Origin: Muribaculaceae bacterium | GTDB taxonomy: Bacteria > Bacteroidota > Bacteroidia > Bacteroidales > Muribaculaceae | Direction of reading: 5' to 3' | Length of the DNA stretch: 51,434 bases | Assembly: GCA_017651515.1 (NCBI GenBank) | Contig: JAGCCU010000077.1 | Span: forward strand, 1 to 51,434 | In this document: positions 19,437-27,550 of the stretch, piece by piece | How positions within the stretch are numbered: position 1 is the stretch's first letter | Layout of the letters: each line of letters starts with the position of its first letter | Translations under genes and position numbers: made by a program | Notes under the pieces: generated by a model | Seen by the model: the letters and a program-made list of their open reading frames with translations, nothing else | Told to the model about the DNA's origin: nothing | Databases searched by the model: none

Positions 19437-19901
19437 TTAAAATTTAATTATGCATTTTGTTTGCTTCACTGCATCGTAGGGCAGTGTGGTTTCAACATCC
19501 ACCAATTCGGGGCGTTTTTTGCCCTCGACCTTCGTCTTTGTGGGGGTGACGATAGTGAAAGAATCCTCGTTGGCTTCGCTTAATGTGCCTTTGAGCTTAC
19601 GGCCGTCGCGAGTAACCACTTCCACTTCCTCGCCCAGGTTTTTCTCATATTGCTTCAGCACCAGGAGCGGAGCACTGATGCCGTAGCTGCCCACGGTGAG
19701 TTCATAGTCCTCTTCGTCTTGATTGAATGCAGCATGTACGGCCTTGTCGACTGCTATGCAGTCTTCAATGCTTACATCGTTCATGCTGTCGAGTGCTATG
19801 TCAATCACATTGTCGGTACTGACCTTAATATCAACCAAAAAGAGGTCGGTGCCTTCGAGTGTGGCATTTACTACCTGTGTAAGTTCTTTTTTGTCTATCA
19901 T
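19437..19901 (-). CDS. rimP: Ribosome maturation factor RimP
   Basis: Helps assemble the 30S subunit. 154 aa, normal length. The N-terminal alpha/beta domain contains VEDCIAVDKAVH-like helix SIEDCIAVDKAVHAAF and YELTVGSYGISAPL, which corresponds to the family VSSPGxxRPL loop but lacks its Pro-Gly. The C-terminal SH3-like barrel has VEVVTRDGRKLKGTLSEAN. First gene of rimP-nusA-infB, with its own promoter 45 bp upstream. Confidence 0.95.
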   Translation of the reverse strand: MIDKKELTQVVNATLEGTDLFLVDIKVSTDNVIDIALDSMNDVSIEDCIAVDKAVHAAFNQDEEDYELTVGSYGISAPLLVLKQYEKNLGEEVEVVTRDGRKLKGTLSEANEDSFTIVTPTKTKVEGKKRPELVDVETTLPYDAVKQTKCIIKF

Positions 19902-19945
19902 AATAAAAACGAGGAAGCTCTTAGCCCCCTCTCACGAATGCTCCG

Positions 19946-19976
19946 CAAAATTACTGCTTTTTTATATAATGAGCAA
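19946..19976 (-). promoter_or_regulatory. rimP-nusA-infB operon promoter
   Basis: Minus strand TTG (19976-19974), 20 bp, TAATTTTG (19953-19946), followed by CGGAG; about 44 nt of leader to the rimP ATG. Confidence 0.75.
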
Positions 19977-20062
19977 GGTCATGTCAGTTGAGGTCGGTCA
20001 AAACGTCAGATATTTTACTAATATTATTAATATTTAACAAATAATAATACATTATTGTTTTC

Positions 20063-20137
20063 ATGTCCCACTGGAAAGGCGCTATTGACGTGGCTGACGT
20101 AAACGCTATCATCAATATCATCCTTCACAAGAACTAG
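20063..20137 (+). pseudogene. Remnant of a dockerin-tailed protein gene
   Basis: The plus strand reads MSHWKG then AIDVADVNAIINIILHKN and a TAG at 20135-20137. This is the second calcium-binding repeat and terminal helix of the dockerin-like module found complete elsewhere in the window. The first repeat and everything upstream are missing; only AT-rich sequence lies before it up to the rimP promoter. A hairpin terminator follows five bases after the stop, so this is the true 3' end of a gene whose body has been deleted. A free 24-residue peptide is formally possible but there is no ribosome-binding site or promoter. Confidence 0.8.
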
Positions 20138-20141
20138 TTTT

Positions 20142-20180
20142 AAGAACCGAGCCTCTCGACTGACGGGGCTGCGGGTTCTT
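20142..20180 (+). terminator. Terminator of the lost dockerin gene
   Basis: AAGAACC (20142-20148) pairs with GGTTCTT (20174-20180); an inner AGCC/GGCT extends the stem. Followed by TGAGAAAGG, so no long T-run. Confidence 0.6.
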
Positions 20181-20397
20181 TGAGAAAGGACGCAATGTGG
20201 GCGCCACCTCGAATGAGTGTGGTGCCCACTGTGTTGACTGCTGCATTCTTTATGAGGCATTTCGGAAGATGTGCCGTACTTTTACTTCTATTCAGATGAC
20301 CTAATTGCGTTGAAACTATTGCGAGGGTTGAATAAAATGAGTAATTTCGCGTTCTAATTATAAGCGATTTACTTTACACGTTAAAAATCAATATATT
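20181..20397 (+). other. Leader region of tsaE
   Basis: It contains a second hairpin, GTGGGC (20197-20202) with GCCCAC (20224-20229), stem extended by ACC/GGT across a bulge. After it comes AT-rich sequence up to the tsaE ATG. No clear TAnnTTTG element is seen; the nearest T-rich blocks are around 20278-20290 and 20370. The whole 19902-20397 interval therefore holds the rimP promoter, a dockerin remnant and two hairpins. Confidence 0.4.
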
Positions 20398-20841
20398 ATG
20401 AGTAGAACAATAGAATTTCAAATCCCTTCGCTCGAAGCACTGCCCGAAGTGGCACACCAGTTTATGGGCGAGATGGGTGATTATACCGTATATGCCTTCT
20501 ATGGACCTATGGGGGCTGGCAAAACCACATTTATCAATGCCCTGTGCAAAGAACTGGGCGTGGAGAGCGACGTGACCAATTCGCCGTCGTTTGCCATCAT
20601 CAACGAGTATCGCAGCGACACTACTGCCGAGCTTATCTACCACTTCGACTGCTACAGACTGGAAAATGAAGCCGAGGCTGAGGACATCGGTGCTGAGGAC
20701 TACTTCGACTGTGGAGCCATTTGCCTGATTGAATGGCCTGAGCGTATAGAGAACCTGCTTCCCGATGATACCGTGCGCGTTGAACTCAGTGTGAACGAAG
20801 CTGACGACAGTCGCACGATGCGAGTGACGTTCCGCGACTGA
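20398..20841 (+). CDS. tsaE: tRNA threonylcarbamoyladenosine biosynthesis ATPase TsaE
   Basis: P-loop ATPase needed with TsaB and TsaD for t6A37 formation on ANN-decoding tRNAs. 147 aa, usual length. Walker A is [10 protein letters not shown] (about residues 38-47). [11 protein letters not shown] matches the family switch segment, [17 protein letters not shown] and [14 protein letters not shown] the C-terminal half. The ATG at 20398 gives [11 protein letters not shown], as in relatives. It heads a tightly packed operon with birA, a LOG-family gene and a cobalamin adenosyltransferase gene. Confidence 0.96.
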   Translation: MSRTIEFQIPSLEALPEVAHQFMGEMGDYTVYAFYGPMGAGKTTFINALCKELGVESDVTNSPSFAIINEYRSDTTAELIYHFDCYRLENEAEAEDIGAEDYFDCGAICLIEWPERIENLLPDDTVRVELSVNEADDSRTMRVTFRD

Positions 20842-20849
20842 CGCCCGAC

Positions 20850-21623
20850 ATGCCACATTACTTGTTGATACGCGAAACCGCTTCTACCAACACCTATCTT
20901 AAGACCCTGGCTGCGACTTTGCTTGACGCCACTGTGGTTTATACACATCATCAGACGGCAGGACGCGGACAAAAAGGCAATTCGTGGGAGTCGGAACCAG
21001 GCAAGAACCTTACGTTCTCAATGCTCATCAAGCGGCCGCAGGTGGCCGTGCGCGATCAGTTTGCCATTAGCGAGGCTGTGTCGCTTGCCATTGCCGACGT
21101 TATGAAAGAAACGTTGAGTGGCGAACACCCCGAAATTGCCTGTCAGGTGAAGGTTAAGTGGCCAAACGATATTTACGTTGGCGACCGTAAGCTATGTGGA
21201 ATTCTCATTGAGAATTCACTTGATAAAGATGGCATTGCCTACAGCGTGATCGGCATCGGGGTGAACGTCAACCAATCCGTCTTTGTGAGTGATGCGCCTA
21301 ATCCTGTGTCATTATGTCAGTTGACGGGGCATGAATACGACTTGGAAAAGATATTGCATTCAGTATGCGAGCGTATTGAGCAAATTTGCGGGCATTTTAA
21401 CGATTTTGCCCAACGTCAGGCTCTTCATGAGGAGTATGTACTGACACTCTATCGTGCTGACGGACAGCCATATATATTTGCCACGCCAAATGGCACGAAA
21501 TTTGCCGCAACCATCCAATCGGTTGAGCCCGACGGCATGTTGATATTATGCCATGACGATGCTACTATACACAGTTACGCCTTCAAGCAGGTGAAACACG
21601 TCATCAACGATATAGAATTATGA
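20850..21623 (+). CDS. birA: Biotin--[acetyl-CoA-carboxylase] ligase
   Basis: Activates biotin with ATP and attaches it to the biotin carboxyl carrier protein. 257 aa, the monofunctional form without the N-terminal DNA-binding domain of E. coli BirA, so it is not a repressor. Visible are ETASTNTYL, the biotinyl-AMP loop AGRGQKGNSWESEPG, KWPNDIYVGDRKLCGILIEN, and IGIGVNVNQ. The start lies 8 bp after tsaE and its stop overlaps the next ATG. Confidence 0.95.
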   Translation: MPHYLLIRETASTNTYLKTLAATLLDATVVYTHHQTAGRGQKGNSWESEPGKNLTFSMLIKRPQVAVRDQFAISEAVSLAIADVMKETLSGEHPEIACQVKVKWPNDIYVGDRKLCGILIENSLDKDGIAYSVIGIGVNVNQSVFVSDAPNPVSLCQLTGHEYDLEKILHSVCERIEQICGHFNDFAQRQALHEEYVLTLYRADGQPYIFATPNGTKFAATIQSVEPDGMLILCHDDATIHSYAFKQVKHVINDIEL

Positions 21624-22186
21624 ATATAGCAGTATATTGCAGCAGCCGACCGCATCTGAACCAAGACTACATCGATATGGCAAGCACGTTGGGCCAGTGG
21701 TTGGGCATGAACGGCCACACGCTGGTTTATGGCGGCGTGAATGCCGGGTTGATGCATATCGTTGCCAAGGCTGCCCATGAGCACGGCGGACATATAACAG
21801 GCGTAGTCACCCGCAACTTTGCCCCAATGACCGACCAACTAGTCGATCGGCTGATTACCACCGCCAACCTGAATGAGCGGAAAGCACAGATGTACCTCAT
21901 CAGCAACCTGCATGTGGTGTTGCCAGGAGGCATAGGAACTATTGACGAGTGGATTTCGGCGCTGTCGCAGATGGTGGTGGACAAACGTGAAGGCACAGGC
22001 ATTGTAGTGGTAAATGCCGATGGCATGTACGACAACATCATCGCACAGCTGAACGACCTTGCCAACACACGATTTGCCGGTGACAGTCACCTGAAACTGA
22101 TGAGGGTCGTGGCCGATAGCGAGGAACTTGTCAGCGCACTGAACGAAATAATATCACTAAACACAATAAATAAAGATGAAAAGTAA
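21620..22186 (+). CDS. LOG-family Rossmann-fold protein (putative cytokinin riboside 5'-monophosphate phosphoribohydrolase)
   Basis: 188 aa with the TIGR00730/LOG signature: VYCSSRP near the N-terminus, LVYGGVNAGLMHIVAKAA, and PGGIGTIDEW around residues 100-110, the nucleotide- and catalytic-site motif. Members hydrolyse purine nucleoside monophosphates to base plus ribose 5-phosphate; the bacterial role is uncertain. Start overlaps birA by four bases (ATGA), end overlaps the next gene by 11 bases. Confidence 0.92.
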   Translation: MNIAVYCSSRPHLNQDYIDMASTLGQWLGMNGHTLVYGGVNAGLMHIVAKAAHEHGGHITGVVTRNFAPMTDQLVDRLITTANLNERKAQMYLISNLHVVLPGGIGTIDEWISALSQMVVDKREGTGIVVVNADGMYDNIIAQLNDLANTRFAGDSHLKLMRVVADSEELVSALNEIISLNTINKDEK

Positions 22187-22733
22187 AGTTTATACATTGA
22201 CAGGCGACCAAGGAACGACGTCGCTGGTAGGCGGAAAGCGCGTTAGCAAAGACGACATTCGCGTGGAAGCCTATGGTACCATTGACGAGCTGAATGCAAA
22301 CATCGGTCTGCTGGCACATAACACAAAGTTGGAAGATACCGGCAAGGCTCCATTGATTCGCACCATTATGAACAAGCTGTTCAACATTGGCGCCTATCTT
22401 GCAACCGAGAATGCCTACGGCGACAAGGTCTATGGCCTTACCGATGCCGACGTGGAACTGTTGGAGAACAACATCGACGACATGGATGCCGAGTTGCCGC
22501 CACTGCGCGGATTCATCCTGCCTGGAGGCAGCCGCCTGAGTGCACTGTGCGATGTGTGCCGCACTATCACCCGTCGTGCCGAACGTCGCGTGATCACGCT
22601 TTCACACAAGGCCTACGTAGATCCCGTTCTTATTAAATATCTCAATCGACTGAGTGATTTCTTCTTTGTTTTTGCAAGGTTTAACAACATCAATAATCAA
22701 TTTGAAGAAAATTATTGGGACAAAAATGCATGA
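22176..22733 (+). CDS. Cob(I)yrinic acid a,c-diamide adenosyltransferase (PduO type)
   Basis: Transfers the adenosyl group of ATP to cob(I)alamin, making coenzyme B12 for enzymes such as methylmalonyl-CoA mutase. 185 aa. Visible motifs are the N-terminal ATP loop TGDQGTTSLVGG, VEAYGTIDELNANIG, FILPGGSRLSALCDVCR-type segment split as FILPGGS and CDVCRTITRRAERR, and LIKYLNRLSDFFFVFAR at the C-terminus. This is the PduO rather than CobA or EutT class. Last gene of the tsaE operon; no cobalamin riboswitch is seen. Confidence 0.95.
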   Translation: MKSKVYTLTGDQGTTSLVGGKRVSKDDIRVEAYGTIDELNANIGLLAHNTKLEDTGKAPLIRTIMNKLFNIGAYLATENAYGDKVYGLTDADVELLENNIDDMDAELPPLRGFILPGGSRLSALCDVCRTITRRAERRVITLSHKAYVDPVLIKYLNRLSDFFFVFARFNNINNQFEENYWDKNA

Positions 22734-22750
22734 AGTTCAAAATATTGCAT

Positions 22751-22758
22751 TACCTTTG
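22751..22758 (+). promoter_or_regulatory. Promoter (-7) of the DUF2795 gene
   Basis: TACCTTTG followed by CGCAC, 43 nt ahead of ATG 22802. It lies inside an upstream in-frame extension and so rules out the longer start. Confidence 0.65.
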
Positions 22759-22801
22759 CGCACTTTTTAAATTGTATATAACCGAAAATTACTATAGAAC
22801 T

Positions 22802-23026
22802 ATGTATTGGACATTAGAATTAGCTACAAAACTGGAAGATGCACCATGGCCCGCAACTAAGGACGAACTTATTGACTATGCCATCCGAAGCGGTGCTCCA
22901 CTGGAAGTAATTGAGAACCTGCAGGAAATAGAAGACGAAGGTGACACCTACGAATCAATAGAAGACATCTGGGAAGATTATCCCCGCAATGACGAGGACT
23001 TCTTCTTCGACGAAGAGGAATACTAG
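22802..23026 (+). CDS. DUF2795-family small acidic protein
   Basis: 74-aa very acidic protein beginning MYWTLELATKLEDAPWPATK. DUF2795 proteins of Bacteroidales share the APWPATKDELIDYAIRSGAP block and an acidic tail (here ending DEDFFFDEEEY). Function is unknown; a winged-helix-like fold has been suggested for the family. Start chosen at 22802 because the TAnnTTTG promoter lies just upstream and homologues begin MYWTLE. Followed by a strong terminator, so monocistronic. Confidence 0.88.
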   Translation: MYWTLELATKLEDAPWPATKDELIDYAIRSGAPLEVIENLQEIEDEGDTYESIEDIWEDYPRNDEDFFFDEEEY

Positions 23027-23050
23027 TGCCATTGAATAGACGAAATACAA

Positions 23051-23094
23051 GCACCGCATGGGTAAACATCGCACTTGCCAATGCGGCGCTTTTT
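23051..23094 (+). terminator. Terminator of the DUF2795 gene
   Basis: GCaCCGCAT (23051-23059) with ATGCGGcGC (23081-23089), one mismatch, then five T to 23094. Confidence 0.85.
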
Positions 23095-23112
23095 ATATAA
23101 AAAACATATAAC

Positions 23113-25812
23113 ATGGATAGAAGACATTTTTTGTTATCTACCATCATATTTCTCTTTTTCGCGCTGGGATGGTTGACTGTTCACAGTCAGGCCTTTGATG
23201 CTGTTTCGCAGCGGTTTGACCAACAACGCTATGAGTTTCCACAAGAGAAAATCCACTTAACCACCGACCGCAGCAAGTACTTGGCAGGAGACACAATATG
23301 GTTAAGGGCGTGGGTAGTTGATGCAGCTTCACACAGTCCAGTGCAGGTTAGCGAATTCATCTATGTTGAATTAGTGTCACCCAACGATACGGTTGAAGTC
23401 CGCGTGAAACTGCATGCCGATAAAAAAGGAGTTTTTCAAGGTTACATTCCACTCGCCCCGTCCCTACCTGAGGGTATATATCAACTCACTGCCCACACAA
23501 TGTTCATGCGTAGCCTTGACAAAGCCTACTTTTTCATGAAACCCATTGAAGTAAATGCCGTTGCTTCAATCAGGCAACGCATTGTGGCTACAACTCAACG
23601 CACCGATTCGAAAATAATTGTTAAGTTACGCTACGAAGATGCCACCAGTGGCGAATTAACACATTTCTCTTCGTTTTTATACATGCTTCAAGATGGCTCC
23701 GTCATTAGACGAGGTGGTGGTGACGATGCCATGAAAGTAACCTTGCGGGGCAACAATGCTTCGATGAAGACCTTACTGGTGGCGTTTGACAACTATAGCA
23801 AATTCATTCCGCTACCACAGCAATCATCACTTAGCGTGGATTTTTATCCTGAAGGCGGCTATCTGATTCCTGACGTCGAAAATACAGTCACATTCAAGAT
23901 GCACGGCACCGACCAGTGGCACGGCGAAATGACCGGACGACTGATTGATGAAAATGGTAAAGAACTGGCAAATCTCAAGGTCGTGCACGATGGCATGGGG
24001 CTTGTGAAGTTCATGCCTCACTCAGGAACAAGCTATAAAGCCATCTGGCGCGATGAGATGAATCAGGATGTAACCTTTGACCTGCCGGCTGTCAATGCCC
24101 AAGCCACCGTGCTTCACGTAACGGCCGATGAACACAATGCCACCGTAACTGCTGTTGGACCTCAGTCTCAAGATGCCATCATATTGCTTCAGAAGCGCGG
24201 CGTTTTGTTAAGTATTGGCTCCGGCAGTGTTTCATTGCCAGCCGATGTAGGGCAACCCGGTGTGGTGCAGGCAACATTGTTTGATTCCCGATGGCGAAAA
24301 CTTAGCGAACGCCTGTTTTTCACCTACGGCGCCTCTCAACCGGCAATCTCGGTCACACCTGATAAAGCATCCTATAAGTCTCGCGAGAAAGTAACGGTTG
24401 ATGTGGATCTCTCAACACTGGTTACAACTCCTGGCAACTATGCTGTTAGCGTGACCGATGACCAAACAGTCGACGACGTGGCTGGGGTAAACCTGTTCAC
24501 ATCGCTGCTGCTGCAAAGCGAATTGCGGGGTCGCATCAATTGCCCTGCCTACTATTTTCAAGCTACTGACAGCGTCCAGCTTGTCGAACGACGCCAACAC
24601 CTCGACATGCTCTTGCTCACCCAGGGCTGGAGTCGGTATGACATTCCCGCTATCATGCGTGGCCGATTGGCCGAGCCACAAAGTCCCATAGAGAAATCAA
24701 TGGTACTTACGGGCAGAGTGCTAAGCGAGTGGAAAAAATCACCGGTACCAAATGCCACCGTGAGCTTGATTATTCCGCAAATGGGCCACAGCGATCAGGT
24801 GAAAACCGACTCATTGGGACAATACGTCTTCTTTCTGCCACTTCTACCCGACAGTGTGGCTTGCTTGGTGATGGCTGAGAATGCCAAAGGCAAAAAGCAG
24901 AGCAATCTGATTGTGGATGCCGAAATATTTCCAGTGCTCGATTATCAAATGCAGTTGATAGACCATTTAGATGACAAGAAGCACATTGTTAGCCAAGCAT
25001 GGCGCATGGAGCATAGCGGCGACTGGCGCCACATCTTGCTTGACGAGGTGGTAGTTATCGCAATCAGGCCAAAATGGACGGCCGATGAGCATGACCCTAA
25101 CGCCCTTGATGCCAATCTTATGCAACGCAAAGGCATTGAATCGCTCGAAGAAGCTATCAACTACATCCCTGGACTCACGGTTCTAAATGGGAATGCCTAT
25201 ACCGCAGGAGGACAGGAGCACGACCGCGTGAGCATCATTGTTGATGGTGAGCGCATAAGAGACCTCTTTGGCAGTGAAGAAGATATAATCGACGACTTGC
25301 TCAACGTGGGAAGTACTCCCTTTGACCGCAAAAACAATACTCACTCGGTGTTCGGTGCTAATAATCACAGCCACGTGCACTACAATTATTCCGAAATAGC
25401 CACCGCCGAAGGCATATTACCCTTTTATGACATAGCATATATCGACTTTATACGCAGCTCACGCTCCGGTGGACATGGAGGAGTATTAATAATCCGCTCC
25501 AAGCCTGCAAGTCAACGCGGAAAGAAAGCCCCAAGCCGGCATCTTAAGGTTTTTCGCCCACTGGGAGTCCAGCATCCCGCACAGTGCTATTCGCCTCGAT
25601 ATGAAAATGGCAGTGACTGCGGCATGGCACCTGGCACCGACTTGCGCTCGTTGCTCTACTGGAATCCATGCGTCGACATCGACCCACAGGGACACTCACG
25701 CTTCGATTTCTATGCAAACGATGCCACTGGCACCACCTACACCATAACTCTGGAAACCATTGCTCCCGACGGACAACTCGTACGCACCACCACGTCGCTG
25801 AGCAAACAATGA
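23113..25812 (+). CDS. Large exported MG2-like/TonB-plug domain protein
   Basis: 899-aa protein with an N-terminal signal or anchor (residues 5-24, FLLSTIIFLFFALGWLTVHS). A macroglobulin MG2-like domain follows around residues 40-125 (KIHLTTDRSKYLAGDTIWLRAW split across two strands, PEGIYQLTAHT), then further beta-sandwich domains to about residue 490. A carboxypeptidase-regulatory-like domain starts near residue 535 (LTGRVLSEWKKSPVPNATVS). Then a TonB-receptor plug-like domain (LEEAINYIPGLTVLNG, VSIIVDGERI) and a final beta segment. It has a plug but no receptor beta-barrel. Such proteins are widespread and uncharacterised in Bacteroidales; a role in outer-membrane or surface interactions is inference. 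No promoter is evident in the 19 bp after the preceding terminator. Confidence 0.8.
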   Translation: MDRRHFLLSTIIFLFFALGWLTVHSQAFDAVSQRFDQQRYEFPQEKIHLTTDRSKYLAGDTIWLRAWVVDAASHSPVQVSEFIYVELVSPNDTVEVRVKLHADKKGVFQGYIPLAPSLPEGIYQLTAHTMFMRSLDKAYFFMKPIEVNAVASIRQRIVATTQRTDSKIIVKLRYEDATSGELTHFSSFLYMLQDGSVIRRGGGDDAMKVTLRGNNASMKTLLVAFDNYSKFIPLPQQSSLSVDFYPEGGYLIPDVENTVTFKMHGTDQWHGEMTGRLIDENGKELANLKVVHDGMGLVKFMPHSGTSYKAIWRDEMNQDVTFDLPAVNAQATVLHVTADEHNATVTAVGPQSQDAIILLQKRGVLLSIGSGSVSLPADVGQPGVVQATLFDSRWRKLSERLFFTYGASQPAISVTPDKASYKSREKVTVDVDLSTLVTTPGNYAVSVTDDQTVDDVAGVNLFTSLLLQSELRGRINCPAYYFQATDSVQLVERRQHLDMLLLTQGWSRYDIPAIMRGRLAEPQSPIEKSMVLTGRVLSEWKKSPVPNATVSLIIPQMGHSDQVKTDSLGQYVFFLPLLPDSVACLVMAENAKGKKQSNLIVDAEIFPVLDYQMQLIDHLDDKKHIVSQAWRMEHSGDWRHILLDEVVVIAIRPKWTADEHDPNALDANLMQRKGIESLEEAINYIPGLTVLNGNAYTAGGQEHDRVSIIVDGERIRDLFGSEEDIIDDLLNVGSTPFDRKNNTHSVFGANNHSHVHYNYSEIATAEGILPFYDIAYIDFIRSSRSGGHGGVLIIRSKPASQRGKKAPSRHLKVFRPLGVQHPAQCYSPRYENGSDCGMAPGTDLRSLLYWNPCVDIDPQGHSRFDFYANDATGTTYTITLETIAPDGQLVRTTTSLSKQ

Positions 25813-25838
25813 TTGAAGCAATGCAAACGAAAAAAATT

Positions 25839-25870
25839 ACTTGTCTACTCGTTTACTTGTCTACTCGTTT
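25839..25870. repeat. Two exact tandem copies of a 16-bp unit
   Basis: ACTTGTCTACTCGTTT occurs twice in direct succession (25839-25854 and 25855-25870) in the gap before the Nudix gene. The rest of the gap shows nothing else. Confidence 0.9.
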
Positions 25871-25941
25871 TTGTTGTGTTGCTCACAATTGGCAGATCAA
25901 GAAAGACCTTAACAATAATAAAATACCCACCTTGACTTAAA

Positions 25942-26310
25942 ATGGAAGTAGTAGCAGCAATAATTCACGATAGCGAAGGACGCATCTTCGCCACCCAGCG
26001 AGGTTATGGCGACATGAAAGGCGGATGGGAGTTCCCAGGAGGCAAGATTGAGCCTGGTGAGACTCCCGAAGAAGCCCTTGTCCGTGAGATAAAAGAAGAA
26101 CTCGACGTCACCATTGCCGTCGAGAACTTTATCATCTCAGTGGAGTGGGATTATCCTAAGTTCCACCTTACCATGCATTGCTATCGCTGTCGCATCGATG
26201 CCGGCAGTCCCACCCTGTGTGAGCATCAGGCAGCCCTGTGGATCACCAAAGACCAGCTCAACACCATCGCCTGGCTCCCCGCCGACAAGCAGATCATACA
26301 CTTGCTTTAG
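25942..26310 (+). CDS. MutT-type Nudix (deoxy)nucleoside triphosphate pyrophosphohydrolase
   Basis: 122 aa, starting MEVVAAIIHDSEGRIF. The Nudix box is complete: GGKIEPGETPEEALVREIKEELDV, that is G-x5-E-x7-REUxEE (about residues 33-55). The preceding GWEFPGG and RGYGDMKGGW fit the MutT/CTP-pyrophosphohydrolase branch that clears oxidised or non-canonical nucleotides. Exact substrate cannot be read. It ends 25 bp from the convergent next gene. Confidence 0.92.
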   Translation: MEVVAAIIHDSEGRIFATQRGYGDMKGGWEFPGGKIEPGETPEEALVREIKEELDVTIAVENFIISVEWDYPKFHLTMHCYRCRIDAGSPTLCEHQAALWITKDQLNTIAWLPADKQIIHLL

Positions 26311-26334
26311 CAGGCAGCATGAGGGGAAATCCCA

Positions 26335-26910
26335 CTAATTACTATCGGGTAAGTAGTCGGTAAAATCCAGATGGCTCACACAGTCATTCTTAAAATAGAT
26401 TTCAACGCGGATCGAGTCGTTGATATTATAAATAACATCATCTCCGAAATAGGCATCGCAATAGTCATCGGGCTTGCCTAGAGCCATCAGCACTGAGTCC
26501 TTGGGCATGCTGACATAGATGAGTTTCTTGATCTGCACGCTGTCGAGGCCGTCACGCTGCACATAGCTCTCAGTAAGATTAAGTTCCTCAATTAATGGAG
26601 TGGTTCTGTCTATATTGTTTTCATCAAATTTATGCATTGAATCCAGGACCGCAGCCACAATAATTGCTACAAATATTGCTATTGCTACAATGCCACAACC
26701 TATCAGCACCTTAGGCCACACGCTTTTCTTCTTGGGAGGCACAGCACCATAAGGAGGGTACTGACCTTGGGGGTATTGAGTATACTGGGGCCTTTGAGCG
26801 GCTTGCTGAGGATATTGTGGTGGCTGCTGACCTTGAGGTGCCTGAGGGCCCTGCGGTACTTGAGGGCCCTGCTGAGGCACTTGACCATTTCCGTTATTCA
26901 CATTTTCCAT
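26335..26910 (-). CDS. Membrane protein with Gln/Pro-rich N-terminus, function unknown
   Basis: 191 aa. Residues 1-58 are a low-complexity Q/P/G region (VPQQGPQVPQGPQAPQG and so on). One membrane segment lies at about 65-90 (VLIGCGIVAIAIFVAIIVAAVL). The C-terminal ~90 residues contain SMPKDSVLMALGKPDDYCDAYF, reminiscent of the SmpA/OmlA (BamE-like) fold with its 'M-x-x-x-V-x-x-x-L-G-x-P' start, and end in VEIYFKNDCVSHLDF. The similarity is by pattern only. Topology: flexible cytoplasmic arm, one helix, small periplasmic domain. It has its own promoter. Confidence 0.75.
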   Translation of the reverse strand: MENVNNGNGQVPQQGPQVPQGPQAPQGQQPPQYPQQAAQRPQYTQYPQGQYPPYGAVPPKKKSVWPKVLIGCGIVAIAIFVAIIVAAVLDSMHKFDENNIDRTTPLIEELNLTESYVQRDGLDSVQIKKLIYVSMPKDSVLMALGKPDDYCDAYFGDDVIYNINDSIRVEIYFKNDCVSHLDFTDYLPDSN

Positions 26911-26918
26911 AACAAAAC

Positions 26919-26946
26919 AGTTGTCAGTTATCAGTTATCGTTTATC
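26919..26946. repeat. Four degenerate 7-bp units
   Basis: AGTTGTC, AGTTATC, AGTTATC, GTTTATC in direct succession, in the leader of the gene at 26335-26910. A similar set lies at 51412-51432. Confidence 0.75.
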
Positions 26947-26952
26947 AAAACA

Positions 26953-26960
26953 CAAATTTA
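26953..26960 (-). promoter_or_regulatory. Promoter (-7) of the Gln/Pro-rich membrane protein gene
   Basis: Minus-strand TAAATTTG followed by TG, 42 nt ahead of the ATG; the 7-bp units lie in the resulting leader. Confidence 0.6.
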
Positions 26961-27019
26961 GATAAAAATCCCGATTTATCCGCCAGCCAAGATAAAGAAA
27001 TCAATTTTTCTTCAGAGAG

Positions 27020-27550
27020 TCACTTTCCTGTTGCCTGTTTCATCCCCTCGAAGAACTTATGTTGCAGATCTTTGGCAAGTTGATTGTCGGGATTGATTTT
27101 TAGGGCTTTTTCGAAGCTCTGCATCACGTCGATGTAGTAACGCTGGCCGTTCTGGGCAGGATTCTGCACAATACGCACCATATATAGGAAACCGCGCAGG
27201 GTGCAGATTTCTGACTGGTCGGCATTCTTCATCTGAGTCATTGTCATAATAGTCTGTTCCGCTTCTGTCAGTAGATTATCCGTCTGCGGAGCATGGGGAT
27301 TCATCACTGAGAAATTGAGACTTTGCAAAGCAATCTGATGCTTCGGTTGGATGCTGTCGGGGAACATCGCATCAATGCGCTTCATTTCTGCGATGCAATT
27401 GAGAAATGACTCCGGAGTGGGCTGCTGGAGTTTTGATAGTGACTGGCCGATGAGCTCCTGCATGCAGGGCTGCTGGGCATTAATACTCACTGATGCCATC
27501 ACGAAGAGGGCGAAAACTAGCACTTGGTGCTTAAAAGTTTGAGATGTCAT
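27020..27550 (-). CDS. Small exported protein, TPR-like, function unknown
   Basis: 176 aa from ATG 27550. Residues 1-25 form a signal peptide (HQVLVFALFVMASVSINAQ); a longer in-frame start at 27637 would place it behind 29 extra residues and is unlikely. The mature part is helical and ends with a half-TPR (SFEKALKINPDNQLAKDLQ). It overlaps the end of the TonB-receptor gene by 20 bp, so it is translated from the same mRNA and may act with that receptor in the periplasm. No named family recognised. Confidence 0.75.
   Translation of the reverse strand: MTSQTFKHQVLVFALFVMASVSINAQQPCMQELIGQSLSKLQQPTPESFLNCIAEMKRIDAMFPDSIQPKHQIALQSLNFSVMNPHAPQTDNLLTEAEQTIMTMTQMKNADQSEICTLRGFLYMVRIVQNPAQNGQRYYIDVMQSFEKALKINPDNQLAKDLQHKFFEGMKQATGK

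Noticed and set aside
20181-20397. Riboswitch ahead of tsaE or for the downstream cobalamin gene
   Set aside because: The hairpin GTGGGC/GCCCAC is isolated and no B12-box or other aptamer core is visible.
25839-25870. CRISPR-like repeat
   Set aside because: Only two copies with no spacer between them, and no cas genes in the window.
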